Shown here: piece by piece, positions 43,121-54,385 of the stretch | Numbering within the stretch: position 1 is the stretch's first letter | Layout of the letters: each line of letters starts with the position of its first letter | Source of the DNA: Hyaloperonospora brassicae | Lineage: Eukaryota > Oomycota > Peronosporomycetes > Peronosporales > Peronosporaceae | Assembly: GCA_947650285.1 (NCBI GenBank) | Contig: CANTFL010001439.1 | Coordinates: forward strand, 29,226-93,225 | Reading direction: 5' to 3' | DNA length: 64,000 nucleotides | Made by a program: the position numbers and the translations under genes | The notes under the pieces: model-generated | Seen by the model: the letters and a program-made list of their open reading frames with translations, nothing else | What the model was told of the DNA's origin: nothing | Databases searched by the model: none

Positions 43121-44525
43121 ACAAGATACCCGTAAGCGTTCCAGCTTGGTCCTCTTGGTCCACTTCGGACATGAGATCGAATTACTGATCCATCATTGTG
43201 CTCCACATTCTGAACAAAGCCGTTCCATCTACGACGACATTACCGCATTTTGCTGGCATCTTTGAGCAGACGTATCCCGTGGCAGAAACACCGGCGTGTC
43301 AATAGCTGTCAGCGGTAAAGTTGTGATCAATAAAGACGAAATACTGGATAAACACCTTCCAAATTGCCAAAATGCTATTTTCCATACCTACAACAAGATT
43401 TTACAAATGTGTTACCGGCGTCGATCAACTTGCATGTGGTCGTCACCATCTGTATAGTCAATGGTTTGTACTCATCAGTACATGCCTTCTTTTCACGGTT
43501 GTTCGGTGCATTTTTATTTTCGCATCTTGCGGTGTATGCTTTTGCGTGATAATTGATTACATTTTTTATCTACAATTTTTTCGATGCATGCCGCGACTCC
43601 TTACGGGAACATAGAACTTACATACAAGCGCGTACCTTGGCCCAAATGAATGATAAAAATGGACCGAATAATCGATAAATATGCACTTCGGTTCAAAAAT
43701 ACGTTGCGCGTAATATATGTAAGAGAATGTGGTAATCTTATACTGTATATTTACACAGGATATTCACAAATGCTCATATGCACCACAAGATCGAAAGAAA
43801 GGCTTTGCATAAAGTAATGAATAGGACACCACGATATTATTTGGATACGTTCACGCCTATCTTTTAACTTTCCTTGCTTGTCTTTCTATTTCATTGATAC
43901 CGAGTCTTCTCATCTATTTGACAACAGCCTTTTCAGTTGATGTTCGTAAGCTCTCAGACGTAAACGGGCAGCAGTCATTACTTTCGATTGTAACCCCAAT
44001 TTCTCTGCCTCTAGATCGCCATAGATAGCGGAAATTTAAATTATTGTCGTTATCTATGGCTTTCGCCTCGTTAGTACGTGATATTTAACATGGTGTGATC
44101 CAGCGCAGTGTCAAAATGGCGTGTACAAGTGGTCAATAGTTTTGTCGAAGCTAAGTATAAAAGCCCAAATAAACGATCACTGCTAATGGCATAAAAATGA
44201 TCGAGTCGAGACAGCTGTAACGGGACAACGATGTTTGTACTAAACAGTAGCTACCGACACTGACACAATCGAAGTAGGTGTCTCGCAACCTCAATTACAG
44301 TGTACGCGCATAAAGAGGCCAACCTTCGATGCGGACACGTTTTGAAGACGGGAAAAGTACAAGTGTGCCAATTCAATGTCCACATGATCCCCATTCGACA
44401 TTGCCTTAGCTATGGTAAAGTGCAAACGCCTAATTTAGCTACTATCTCACCACTAATTGTGCAGTCTAGCAGCGATTGATGGCTTGGTTAATTGAGAAAT
44501 GGACTATATCAATCAATGAGTGGAG
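43121..44525. other. A/T-rich gene-poor DNA
   Basis: No gene seen. At 44,216 a TGTAACGGGA resembles the start shared by the gypsy LTRs here, but the rest does not align clearly. Confidence 0.35.
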
Positions 44526-44640
44526 AACGTAAGACATAACTGGTAGGAATTGTGAGCGTGACCGAAGCGCGCTGGTGCAAGCGTGGAATGCATTCATCCA
44601 CTGTGTCGAATACAAAGGTCGTGAACCCGGGCTTGTAAAG
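44526..44640 (+). pseudogene. Relic of an element-1-type antisense ORF
   Basis: With one frame change the plus strand reads V-R-H-N-W-stop, then N-C-E-R-D-R-S-A-L-V-Q-A-W-N-A-F and later GREPGLVKL. This matches the centre of the antisense protein of element 1 ([30 protein letters not shown]) residue by residue at about half the positions and with the same spacing. No gag-pol remains are visible beside it. Confidence 0.55.
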
Positions 44641-44994
44641 CTACCCCATCTCGGAGTAGATAACAAAAAGATTCTGCAACTGGTGCGCGGTACAGTTGAA
44701 CCGGTTGTCTCGATAGTCAGGATGGATTGTAAGTTGGGAGTTGTAGAGTTGTATTGGGTTTCTCATATGTCGTATCTGCCAAATCCACCTGTGGAGTGTA
44801 ATGGGGTTAAATCCCGCTATCGAACATACGCTTTCGACCTTATGATGAAGCGCAAGGAACACGCCTGTGCTACCCCTGCTTCGAATCACGTTCAGCTCCG
44901 ATTTTTATCGCATCGTATTTATTCTCAAGTACGAGTGAATCCAAAACGCCTATGAGCCTCACACATGACGATCATATCCCATTGGCTGATAATG

Positions 44995-45209
44995 GGTCTA
45001 GAAAGAGTAAGTCTCAAAACCAGTACCACAAATGCACAAAAGTCATAAACCAGTACTATACTCAACTCAAGTATAAAAAACACGCTAAATAGTGTCAACC
45101 ACATTATACTAAACTGCAACATGGGACAAGAAACTGCTTGATTGCTTGGGAGAGCGAGATGGTAGTAAGTGAAACAGTCAATGACAGCAAGCGCGGCAGC
45201 AAGTAAGTC
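44995..45209 (+). repeat. Left arm of an approximately 1.6-kb inverted-repeat unit
   Basis: The reverse complement of this arm matches 46,404-46,584: shared TCTAGA outer end, TCTCAAAACCAGTACCACAA, ACACGCTAAATAGTGTCA and CAAGCAATCAAGCAG-type blocks, with small gaps. On the minus strand it can encode a hydrophobic stretch (MWLTLFSVFFILELSIVLVY then DFCAFVVLVLR). Confidence 0.7.
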
Positions 45210-46403
45210 GAAATACATTCGATTGGCCCTTTCGTGCCTAATGCTAACAATTCATATAGCTACCAGCTCGTACCGTGCTTCTTTTGAATCGCGACGTAAG
45301 CAGCTGTAGAAGCCTTGTATTCCGTGTCCGACCAATCATCCCCTTGTGGACCAGCAAGGATCGTTCGGGGTGAACGATTGGGGTAACATCAATGGTCAGG
45401 GCGGCACGCCTATGATCGGCGGTCTAATGGCCCAGACCCTATTACGGGCTTCGATGCTGGAAAGCGCGGAGTTGTTTAGAACGTATGGGGCCCTATGGGT
45501 ATACCCACACCCGACAACCTCGCACCTGGTCCAACTGGAGCTGACATACCTGTGGGCACTGGCCTGCGCAATCCGTGTAACAAAGGTGATTAAGGCGTCT
45601 ACGGGTACAAGGTAAGTATGATACGCATCCACCTATTGCCGCTATTCGCGGCCAGGGACCGTACCCTCTCCAGTCTTCCCAACATCCATCCGCAGCAAGA
45701 GTACGCTAGCCCGAGCAACTACGAGAACTACGATCCCATAAAAGATGATGATGCATATGGCACCATCGACTAGCGGCACATGTTTGCTTCGGCTATCTTT
45801 GGCGTCATTCCGGGTGCACCGGCCCCAAAGCCTGGGGCTCGACGTGTCGGGGCGAACGCACGCTCCACATTTACTGCTACCCGTCAAACAAGTTGTACCT
45901 CCACGCGTCGTACATCGAGATGGAGCGACCACCGCCATCGGCAGCAGATTACTCCAGCTTAAGCCTCCATGGATCAAACGCCGCCTTCGCAACAAAATCT
46001 CTCGAAGGTCAAAAGGGATCCACGTAATGTCTCATTTGGCGTACCCGTAGCTCCACAAGGACCAGTTGCGTTCCAGCAGCCACTGCCGCCACTAGAGCAC
46101 CACCAGTCGTAGATAATGGCACCGCAAGAGGAGCAACACTTAATGAGGTACGCAGGCCCGTTTGGAATGGTCCCTTCGCTTTTACTCGCGCGTGTTCCCA
46201 AAGGCATCTCGCCAGCTGCTTCAAACAATCCTTAAACAGTATTATGCCAACCTTAATCAAGGCTGCAAAACAAGACGATTTAATCGAGACACGGTGGTAG
46301 CTGGTAGCTATTTAGTCAGTAAGCACCGGGCGCAAAAGGGCCAAAAATGTATATTTACTTTGGTTGTTGCCTCAATTCCTGCCTAACTTCCTGCCACTTA
46401 AAC
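45210..46403. other. Spacer of the inverted-repeat unit
   Basis: Contains broken plus-strand frames, for example QQGSFGVNDWGNINGQGG at 45,349 followed by a 70-residue open stretch, and later Pro/Gln-rich pieces (PVAPQGPVAFQQPLPPLEHH). These look like remains of one protein gene. I do not recognise it. Confidence 0.4.
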
Positions 46404-46584
46404 GAGTTACTTGCTGCCGCCTCGCCTATCCCTAGCAATCAAGCAGTTTCTTTTTCCATGTTGCAAGTAAGTAAAATGTGGCTGACACTATTTAGCGTGT
46501 TTTTATACTTGAATTGACTATAGAACTGGTTTTGGGACTTTTGTGCATTTGTGGTACTGGTTTTGAGATTTACTCGTCTAGAAA
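46404..46584 (-). repeat. Right arm of the inverted-repeat unit
   Basis: Inverted copy of 44,995-45,209, roughly 85-90% similar by eye. It reads the same MWLTLFSVF and DFCAFVVLVLR pieces on the plus strand, with two stops between them. Confidence 0.7.
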
Positions 46585-48590
46585 CTGTTTACCAGGGTAA
46601 TAGGAATACGACGCGTCGTGACCACTATCTCGGTCACAACGTATACCTACGTATGTACTTTGGATACTAAGCTACAACAAATTATGTGAGGAACTGCTAT
46701 GTATCTTCTAGTAGGACGTGTCACGGTGACACCCCGCCACATAGAGTGCGAGGAATGACGCTGTGTTTCGAAGAGTGCAGACAACGGCATTGCAAAGTAC
46801 CTCACAAATTTAGTAGTTGGCATTACGTCGACACCCAGCGTTGAAAAAACATGATTCTAGATGTACGGGTTTTGTCGTCCAAGGGGCTCTCATAAACGCC
46901 GTTATAGAAGTCTTTGCTGTAGAACCGCGCAGTCTCCACTTCTCAATGGAGGATCAATACAAAGACCTAGCGGTACTGGCTCTGCTTACATCTATGTATC
47001 GACGCATGTGTGTTCCAATCCGGTATATATTCGTAATTACTTGTGTGGTGGTCTTGACTCGTAAGGATGCCATGTTTCTTATCATTAAGCTATTCGCCAA
47101 TCCAAGCCTCCTAGACTACACAACAACCCCACCAAGATGATGGTATGACCCTGCTGATCGTGAATACTGCCGTTTTCTCCTTTACTGCCGTCAGTTATGC
47201 TGACGTAATGTATCGTGAATGCTACAAACGATACACCGGAGTTTACTTTAAATTTTACGGGTGTCTTAGAGGACTTAAATATTCTTATTGCTGTGAGACA
47301 ACTTTGCGCGCAAGCTTCCGCTTTTCTGATCATAGATTTATTTAGGTTCTCCGAACTCATGCGTGAGTGATGTCTGCCCGATATCCTCAGCGGTATCAAG
47401 TTGGCTAGGCTACTTGTCGTGTTAGAAGTAGTGATAACTACACCCAATCACGAACATGTTCTTCTGTACAGGACTCTAATTTTTGGCATAGTATGTCCTT
47501 TTGATCGTGCGTGATAATTTTCGTAGTGTAGGCGTCCGTTTAATGGTTGATGGGGCATGATTCACGCCCTACGGTCATGTCGGCTATCTTGCTATGCGGC
47601 AAAGTGTTCCAACTTCAGCGGATCATTGAAATACGTCCGTGTGCAACCGTAGTTTGCCTTTCAAGGTATGTGCAGCAGGGTTACGGTGTGTCAATGGTCA
47701 TAATACATCTTATACTTATACGTCGGTAACGTTGTAATAAGTGCATCGCAATAACTACAGCAATACGTGGAAAGTTCTATTACCTCGCAGCCATCAAATT
47801 GACGCAAGCTATGTATTTGGTACGATAGGTAATAGGCATATAGTTTCGTGACGAATGCAAACCGGCAGATCAGCAAAATCTTATCATATTGTACGCAGTC
47901 GGTGGCTATCGAGTAAATGAATGTCTGCCTACAAAGACACTTGTCGTCACAGCACTTGTGCCGCACGATATGGTAGCTTAACAATAGGCGCTATTCTGAC
48001 ATTTGTCGTGCGTAACGGTGGTGCACGCTAAGTTTTACAATTATGAGAAAGAGTAGCGTTTATGGACGCCAAATCTATGTGTGCACTATGTACGGAACGA
48101 TCGCAAAACGTTGCTCGAGGGTTGACAAGTCACAAGTCAATTAACCATGTAGGGCAATATGTGCTTTACAAAGCAAGACGTACCTAATATTTACTATTAA
48201 GCAGAAAGTCAGGTTCCAACATCTGGTTTTAATGACGAGAATAAAGAAGTTTACCACACCATGCGAAGATTAAAGGGTGAGCCTGATACTGAAAAATGCG
48301 CCGCAAAATGAGAAAAAAGCAATGTAACACTAAGGCACACTTTTCGTCCGAATCTACACATGCATCGAATGGGTCGTGCACATTGACGTATATCTTCTTC
48401 CTCCCTTAGATAATTTATCAATCAGAACCCTCCTTCCTTCTCCGTCAATTTACGCAGTGCAAAGAAGAAAATTTGCAAGCGTCATCCGAAAGATGAATTA
48501 TCGTTCGACTATCAAGCCACGTTGCTTTTGACGCTTTCACCTAGATGTTGTGGTAGACATTGCAGTAGCGTGTTTTGTGTTATTGGCGAC
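46585..48590. other. A/T-rich gene-poor DNA
   Basis: Frames at 46817-47140 (plus), 47447-47085 (minus) and 47984-47691 (minus) have no motif that I recognise. Probably decayed repeats. Confidence 0.35.
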
Positions 48591-48915
48591 ACCGATTGAA
48601 GTGGATGAGATGAGACAGCGCCATGTTGGTATGGCGCGTGCACAACGCTGTGAAAGATCGTTGAGGTGCGACCCGAGGTAGCATATGACGACGGAACGAT
48701 AAAGAAGAAGAACAAGAGGATACAAGGCTGTTGGAAGCTATCGAAACTGTTGTCGTGCTAGTTCAGGAGGCATCGTAGATGCGGATTACGTAAGGTGGAT
48801 CCACAATAGCAAAAAACGTCATTCTGATGGAAATTTACGGTCTCTACAGAAGAGGCTACATATGGAGGTATTTGCTGATGTTGATCGAAATGCTACAGTC
48901 TGAATGCTGCAAAAC
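48591..48915. repeat. Old dispersed repeat, copy B
   Basis: Diverged partner of 42,771-43,120 in the same orientation. No frame is preserved. Confidence 0.5.
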
Positions 48916-50094
48916 AGACAGATGCGATATGGATAATAGCATAGCCGAACGAATGAGCAAACATACGATTTTGGAAATGAATTTACCTAGATGTAGCATT
49001 TCAGCCTTCTCGTTTCCCTTCAAGCAGTTGCTCACTCACCCGATATGCCATCACGATAGATTGCTAACATGTTTACTCTACCTGCGATAAAAGTGTAATG
49101 ATACTTGTATTGTAACGTTGACATGTGATGTGGCAAAGATTCCGGCATGTCAACAACGAGCATGTCAAAACTACAATATTGAGGGAGACATAAGACTGAT
49201 CCGGTAATCCGACTCGCCAAGAATCATATGTTAGGCAAATATAGATGGTACTGTACATCCGTGTGCAAAGTTTAGTATATCCCTGTGATCCCTCGCGTGT
49301 GTGTATTCAGCCGTATCGTAACATCCGTAGTGTACTGCTTTGTGATCTTGTGGTGTATTCTTTTCTTCTTTCGTATGTTTTTTCTTTCTATTCTTGCGCG
49401 TAACATGAATACATACATACATGCTTATTGTAGCGCCCCGGAACACGACAATTCTTGCGAAAGAAAGCCGTTGTTAGCCCTTAATATCGGTCTACCCGAA
49501 CCTGATAACCTTCAAAATGTATCCGTATGATCAGCCTAGTTGCTTCCGTAAGCTTACATAAAGCACACAGAGATAGCAGCACTATAGACTTATATGCAAA
49601 AAGACAGTTGTTTTCTTTCTATTGAATGCACAGAAAAGCAGACAAGAGCAAACACACATATATAAGCTTCTGTTGTTGTCTGCTTCCACGACACACTCAC
49701 GCTACTGGAAGTGTACAAATCCTTGGATCATGCCTGCTTCCACGATGGACGGTGACAATTCATGAGCTTCACTACCGCGGGTTTCCAACCGCTGCACTGC
49801 GCCGTGCTATGAGAGACCGGGAGACGGCTTCAAGATTTTCGTCATATTTCAGGCACAAGTCATCTGTAGAGTGCATAATCAGCCGCGGCTTCGCGCACCT
49901 AAGTGCGAATGAGTACCAGGCTTGTACCTGATTTTTCCTGCAGGCTTGTCGACATCCACGGCGAGCTCTCATCCAGTATACAATTGCTGTCAAGCATCGC
50001 AAGCGTATTCTGCCTGACTATGTCATGCATGTCAAGACACAGATACTCCTAGTAATGTGTAATTATGTGCGTGATAGATTGACGAGATCAAAAC
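48916..50094. other. A/T-rich gene-poor DNA
   Basis: No supported gene, RNA or clear repeat. Confidence 0.4.
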
Positions 50095-50400
50095 TGTGAC
50101 GGGGTGGGCCTGTTCCATGTCATTGGCACGAATTTGCCTGTGTAAACAATATATGTTGTGGTTATCAACAAGATTGCTCTTGTGAGCCCATATTGTTGGA
50201 ATTTAGTCTTTAGAGGTTGCGTTCGGTGCCGCTCGACTATTTGTTGATATAGGACATGCTATCCACCCAAAAAATCACCAACCGCTACTAGACGCGCGCA
50301 ATGGGTGGTGAGTGAGATTCTGCATTGGCAGTTTGTAAGTTAAGATAGTGTAAGTAAGATAACGAGGGCTCAGCTAAGAGGTTTTACTACATTGAATATA
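50095..50400 (+). repeat. Old LTR relic of the element-3 family
   Basis: Starts TGTGACGGGGTGGGCCTGTT, against TGTAACGGGGTGAGCCCGTT in the element-3 LTR. It later shares the LTR core (50,277-50,310) with GACGCGCGCAATGGGTGGTG. The 3' end is blurred; the middle is rearranged. No internal region follows, so it is probably a solo LTR. Confidence 0.65.
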
Positions 50401-53400
50401 CAGTTTTACGATATTCAAGATACACTCTTACTTTCTTTCCAATCGATAAACTCTTGCTCAGGTCTTCACTTCTTCTACACGCACGGTGTAAGTGTAGTTT
50501 TGGACGGCTACACCATTGTACTGTTACGGTACATGGATTACCTCGTATCGCGTAAGAAGTGTGCCTCATTGCAAAGACAGCGACTTTCATTGCACATCAG
50601 GCATACAATCTACTACAAACGAGAGATCCACCATGCCCGAAATGTATTGAAGAAGACCACCAACAGCAACAGCAATAGCAGAAGTAGCAGCAGTCGAAAT
50701 GGGTATTTAGGTACAAAATTTGCGGAAGTTCAGTATTTTACGATATATATCAAACGGCGAGCTCCAGATATTGCTCGTCAAACTGAAAATGCATTTTCGA
50801 TACATATAGTCCTTGGGAGCTTTCGTCGTCCAGGCCATTCATGTCGCCTATATTGATTCCGCATTGTACATCGACGTAGAACGTGGGTCGTTTCCAGAGT
50901 ACGACGCACAATTTGCCCAAAGCACATCACATCGGCAAAACATCTCTGACATAATCGTTTGGTCCTTACTGTGTACGGTATTCACAGAGTAAATCGTAGC
51001 CGCCTGGTCGACACAATTCTTGCACGTATTCGATATTGCTTTGTAAGTGCGATATACATGCAGGCTATCGATGCATCGAGGTCGTTTCATCTATCATCGT
51101 TTTGCGAGTGATGTTGTGGCTTTGTTTATACAGTGTCGCTGGTATTCGAGATCGAAATACACACGTCTGTCAAATGTGCTAACTTTTGACCAAGACCGTC
51201 TGTTGGCCTCCAAGCAACTTCTATCTACCTCATCATTTCCATCGACACTCATAGTTTGCTCGGATCTGTCGTTGTGCCCGGACATTAGAGGGATCTCGGT
51301 GGTCTCCAAATTAGCCCAGATACAAAAACCACCCGATCGGTCATGCGTGCAGAATGCAATTGTGACTAGATGTCACAAAAGCAGACAACGACTTCACATG
51401 TGTATCGTTCAATGTCTGCCTGGGCTAGTCGCATCTATCTCTAGGCTCTAGGTGATTGACACTACCCATTGAGAAGGGCTCATTCTCTTCAACGCATGCT
51501 CGGGGTTTCAACCAGTGATTGTGCGGATTCGGTTGTGTCTGTCTATTTCTTGCCTTCTTCGCACACTGTTGTCGCCTATTTCACGTCTCGCTATCATAGA
51601 TCTACGAACGTATCTGTACGTGTCGTACCTGACACTACGGCACCATCAGAACAGAGAAACAAAGAAAAAGACAGCTGCTTCATCTGAGGCTCATCAAGCC
51701 TAGCGAAGTCAACTCGTATTCGGCAAGCATGCATGACCTCTGGCACATGATAACAATGATGATACAACATCAGATAGCGGCTCGGATTCTAGATGGGGTT
51801 TCTGTTTTCATCGACAATGGCTGTGTGCTATGAAGTAACAAAACAAACTGCTATAAATGATCCGTGAGAGACTTTGGTGGCAATCGGTTGCTTGACCGTG
51901 AGTGATTCTGCTAAACAGCGCACTCTGTTGATTTAAACACGCTCTATAGACAATCGATCACTCCCAAGTGTTTCCACAAAAAAACTCTTTCCATTGACAC
52001 GGCGGGTTTTCTAATGCTGCAGGATGCTCCTGCTTCTTTTTATCTTTAGTCAGTTGCGCACCGTCCGCCACAATACGCGATGACAATTCTTTGTACGAAC
52101 GACGGCAAGCGCATGCTGTCGATAAAACGATGACGTTACGTGCGCAGCAGTGTCAGCAACTTACGAGGAGAGACTATGAAATCTTTATGCATGTCGATGA
52201 CGAGTCCTAGGATAGCGGTGTCGATCCCGTGATGATTAGGGGCGAGTCAGAGAACATCGCTCGATTCAATGAAGCTACAGCACACGGTTGACGCAAGATG
52301 GAGAGCGGCAAATCACCGTCTACAAAGCATCATAGATGGTAGGACGCAGAGCGGAAATGTAGACCTTACTTGATTGCCGCAGAACGTGACACGTTGCTAA
52401 ATAGGCATCTGTGCTACTTATTCTGCACATTACTCGTCTGCTGAGATTGTGGACAGGCGAAACAGGTACTGCAAGACGCGACTGTCGAGAAAGGCATGCA
52501 GAATTACTGAAGCCAGAACGACTGCACAACGTTTGGCATATCCTAAGACTGCATAGCTACACCGATATATCGCGCGCGTCCGGCAGTCGCACAGAGCTCG
52601 ATGCTTCATGCCGGTTCATGAGGTTGTCTCGTCGATATGTTCTGGCACAGTAGCATACGTGCTTTTCTCATCTTCGTCTCAGTCTGCCGGTGGTCCAGCT
52701 CGCTTTCGCTCAGAGTTACCGCATGCCTGTTTTCCTGACTTCCTCAACCCTGCCTTCGTTCGTGACGTTCGCGTGTAGGAGCGTTATTCGGTTTCGTGAA
52801 ATCCACAGGCTCGTGGTACATCCTTGCTCAACATGTGCCAGAGCCGCTTCTAGATGGAGGTGCATGTTCGCTCATCTCATCAAAATGATCGCTCTAAAGA
52901 TGATCCTTGACTACCTCTGATGACTCCGGAGCCTGGTGGCGTGCCTAAGGTACGAGGAAGCCGTCCGCGTAGTCGCCGTAGCTCCAAATGTTGGTCCGTC
53001 CAACGGCATACTTAACAAGGCCAGTAGGCATGTACGAGCAAGGCAGACATTGTGGTTACACACCATCCTTCACTCCAAAGCAGCACATAGCGTGCGACAG
53101 CTTGGCCAAGTTCTCGCGAGCCGAAAAGGTTCGTTGTCCCATGTCTACACAACCGATCACTGACACCTCATATTCCGTGAGCTCATTTTCGTGAGCCCGT
53201 GTCGTCGTCCGTTGTGCTGCTGTAGTCGGTCAAGCGCTTCGTCGCGCTGCGTGTCGAATCTGCACCTATATACTACGCACTAAACTGCCGATTCATCAAA
53301 CTAGCAACAAGGTTGTCGCGCTAAAGCCAGCCAGCCGGAACGACGTGAAAATTCACCACGGAGTCTGTCACGCTTCAGGGTAATCCACAGACCAGCGAAA

Positions 53401-53980
53401 GTGCACATAATGCGATGTCTCAGACGTCCTGGTAGTTGCAGAGCACCCAAGCAGTCAGTCGATGTTTTCTGATCCTCCATGCTGATTGCTACAACCCTCG
53501 ACTAAATGTCATTGCTGTCTAGAGTTGTAGCATGACGCTCGGCTGGCCGCGAACCGACCCGGTTCCGCTATGGCGCCTTTCATGCGAAAGGCGCGCAGAG
53601 CGATGGTTTACAAGTCGTGGACATTCATCAGTTGCGGTGGCGGCGCTGGAGTAGACTCCGTCTAATGTGGAGCCTACCGCCAATGTGTAACCCTGGCGCG
53701 CTCAACATAATAAAAATACCTAGCGACGCGTCGTGTCTTATCGGATGCGTATACAAATGTACCGACTTCCACAAAAAATATGGAAGTAGGTGCGGGCCTG
53801 AGTACAGTGCTGTTGCACTTCTTCAGCAGTGTCAGGTCTGATCTTGGCAAACCATTAGGCTGTCAAAGTGATGATCGAAAGGTCCAAAACAAAAAAGGGC
53901 TTTCGGATCGAGCGTACGTTGGCCAAACGGCTTCCAGTGAAGCTACCATCGCATGACAGGACCGGAAAGTAGGGACTAGC
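50401..53980. other. Gene-poor DNA, nothing firm
   Basis: 3.6 kb without a supported gene. Frames at 51047-51451, 52411-52653 and 52936-53163 lack motifs. The left LTR of element 2, expected near the end of this stretch, is not found. Confidence 0.4.
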
Positions 53981-54330
53981 GAGCCATGGCATGTGCTACA
54001 ATGGTGTCGACCAACTGATTGACGGAGAGGTCAGGCTCTCGAGGTCGGTCATATACTGCCGCACGATATCCGGATCCAGTAACTTGGTAACAGAAAGCCA
54101 GAGACTGAGCACAAGACGCGAGCGTTACATTGACGAGAGAAACGCAAAAACGATCACATGTTGCTACGTTGACGTTGGTTGCGCGTTGCCATGGAAGCAC
54201 AGGAAATACTACCCGCCACGTGAGCGACATGCAGAGTGCGACACTCAGACAGGTACACTAGGCTACATCGGACACTAGAGCGACAGCCGCGCTGTGATAC
54301 AGCCACGACGTAGGTGGTAATTCCGATCGT
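53981..54330. repeat. Dispersed repeat shared with the window start
   Basis: Aligns with about 50-350. It sits directly before the gag of element 2, in the place of a 5' LTR or leader, yet it does not resemble that element's 3' LTR. Either it is older flanking DNA or the element is a chimera. Confidence 0.5.
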
Positions 54331-54385
54331 GTATTGACATGATGTTAACTGCAGGCACGATCTCTGCATATTCCTAATCCAGGGC

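Noticed and set aside
44216..44300. TGTAACGGGA as the start of another LTR upstream of the antisense fossil
   Set aside because: Only about 10 bases match. No LTR core or end follows.
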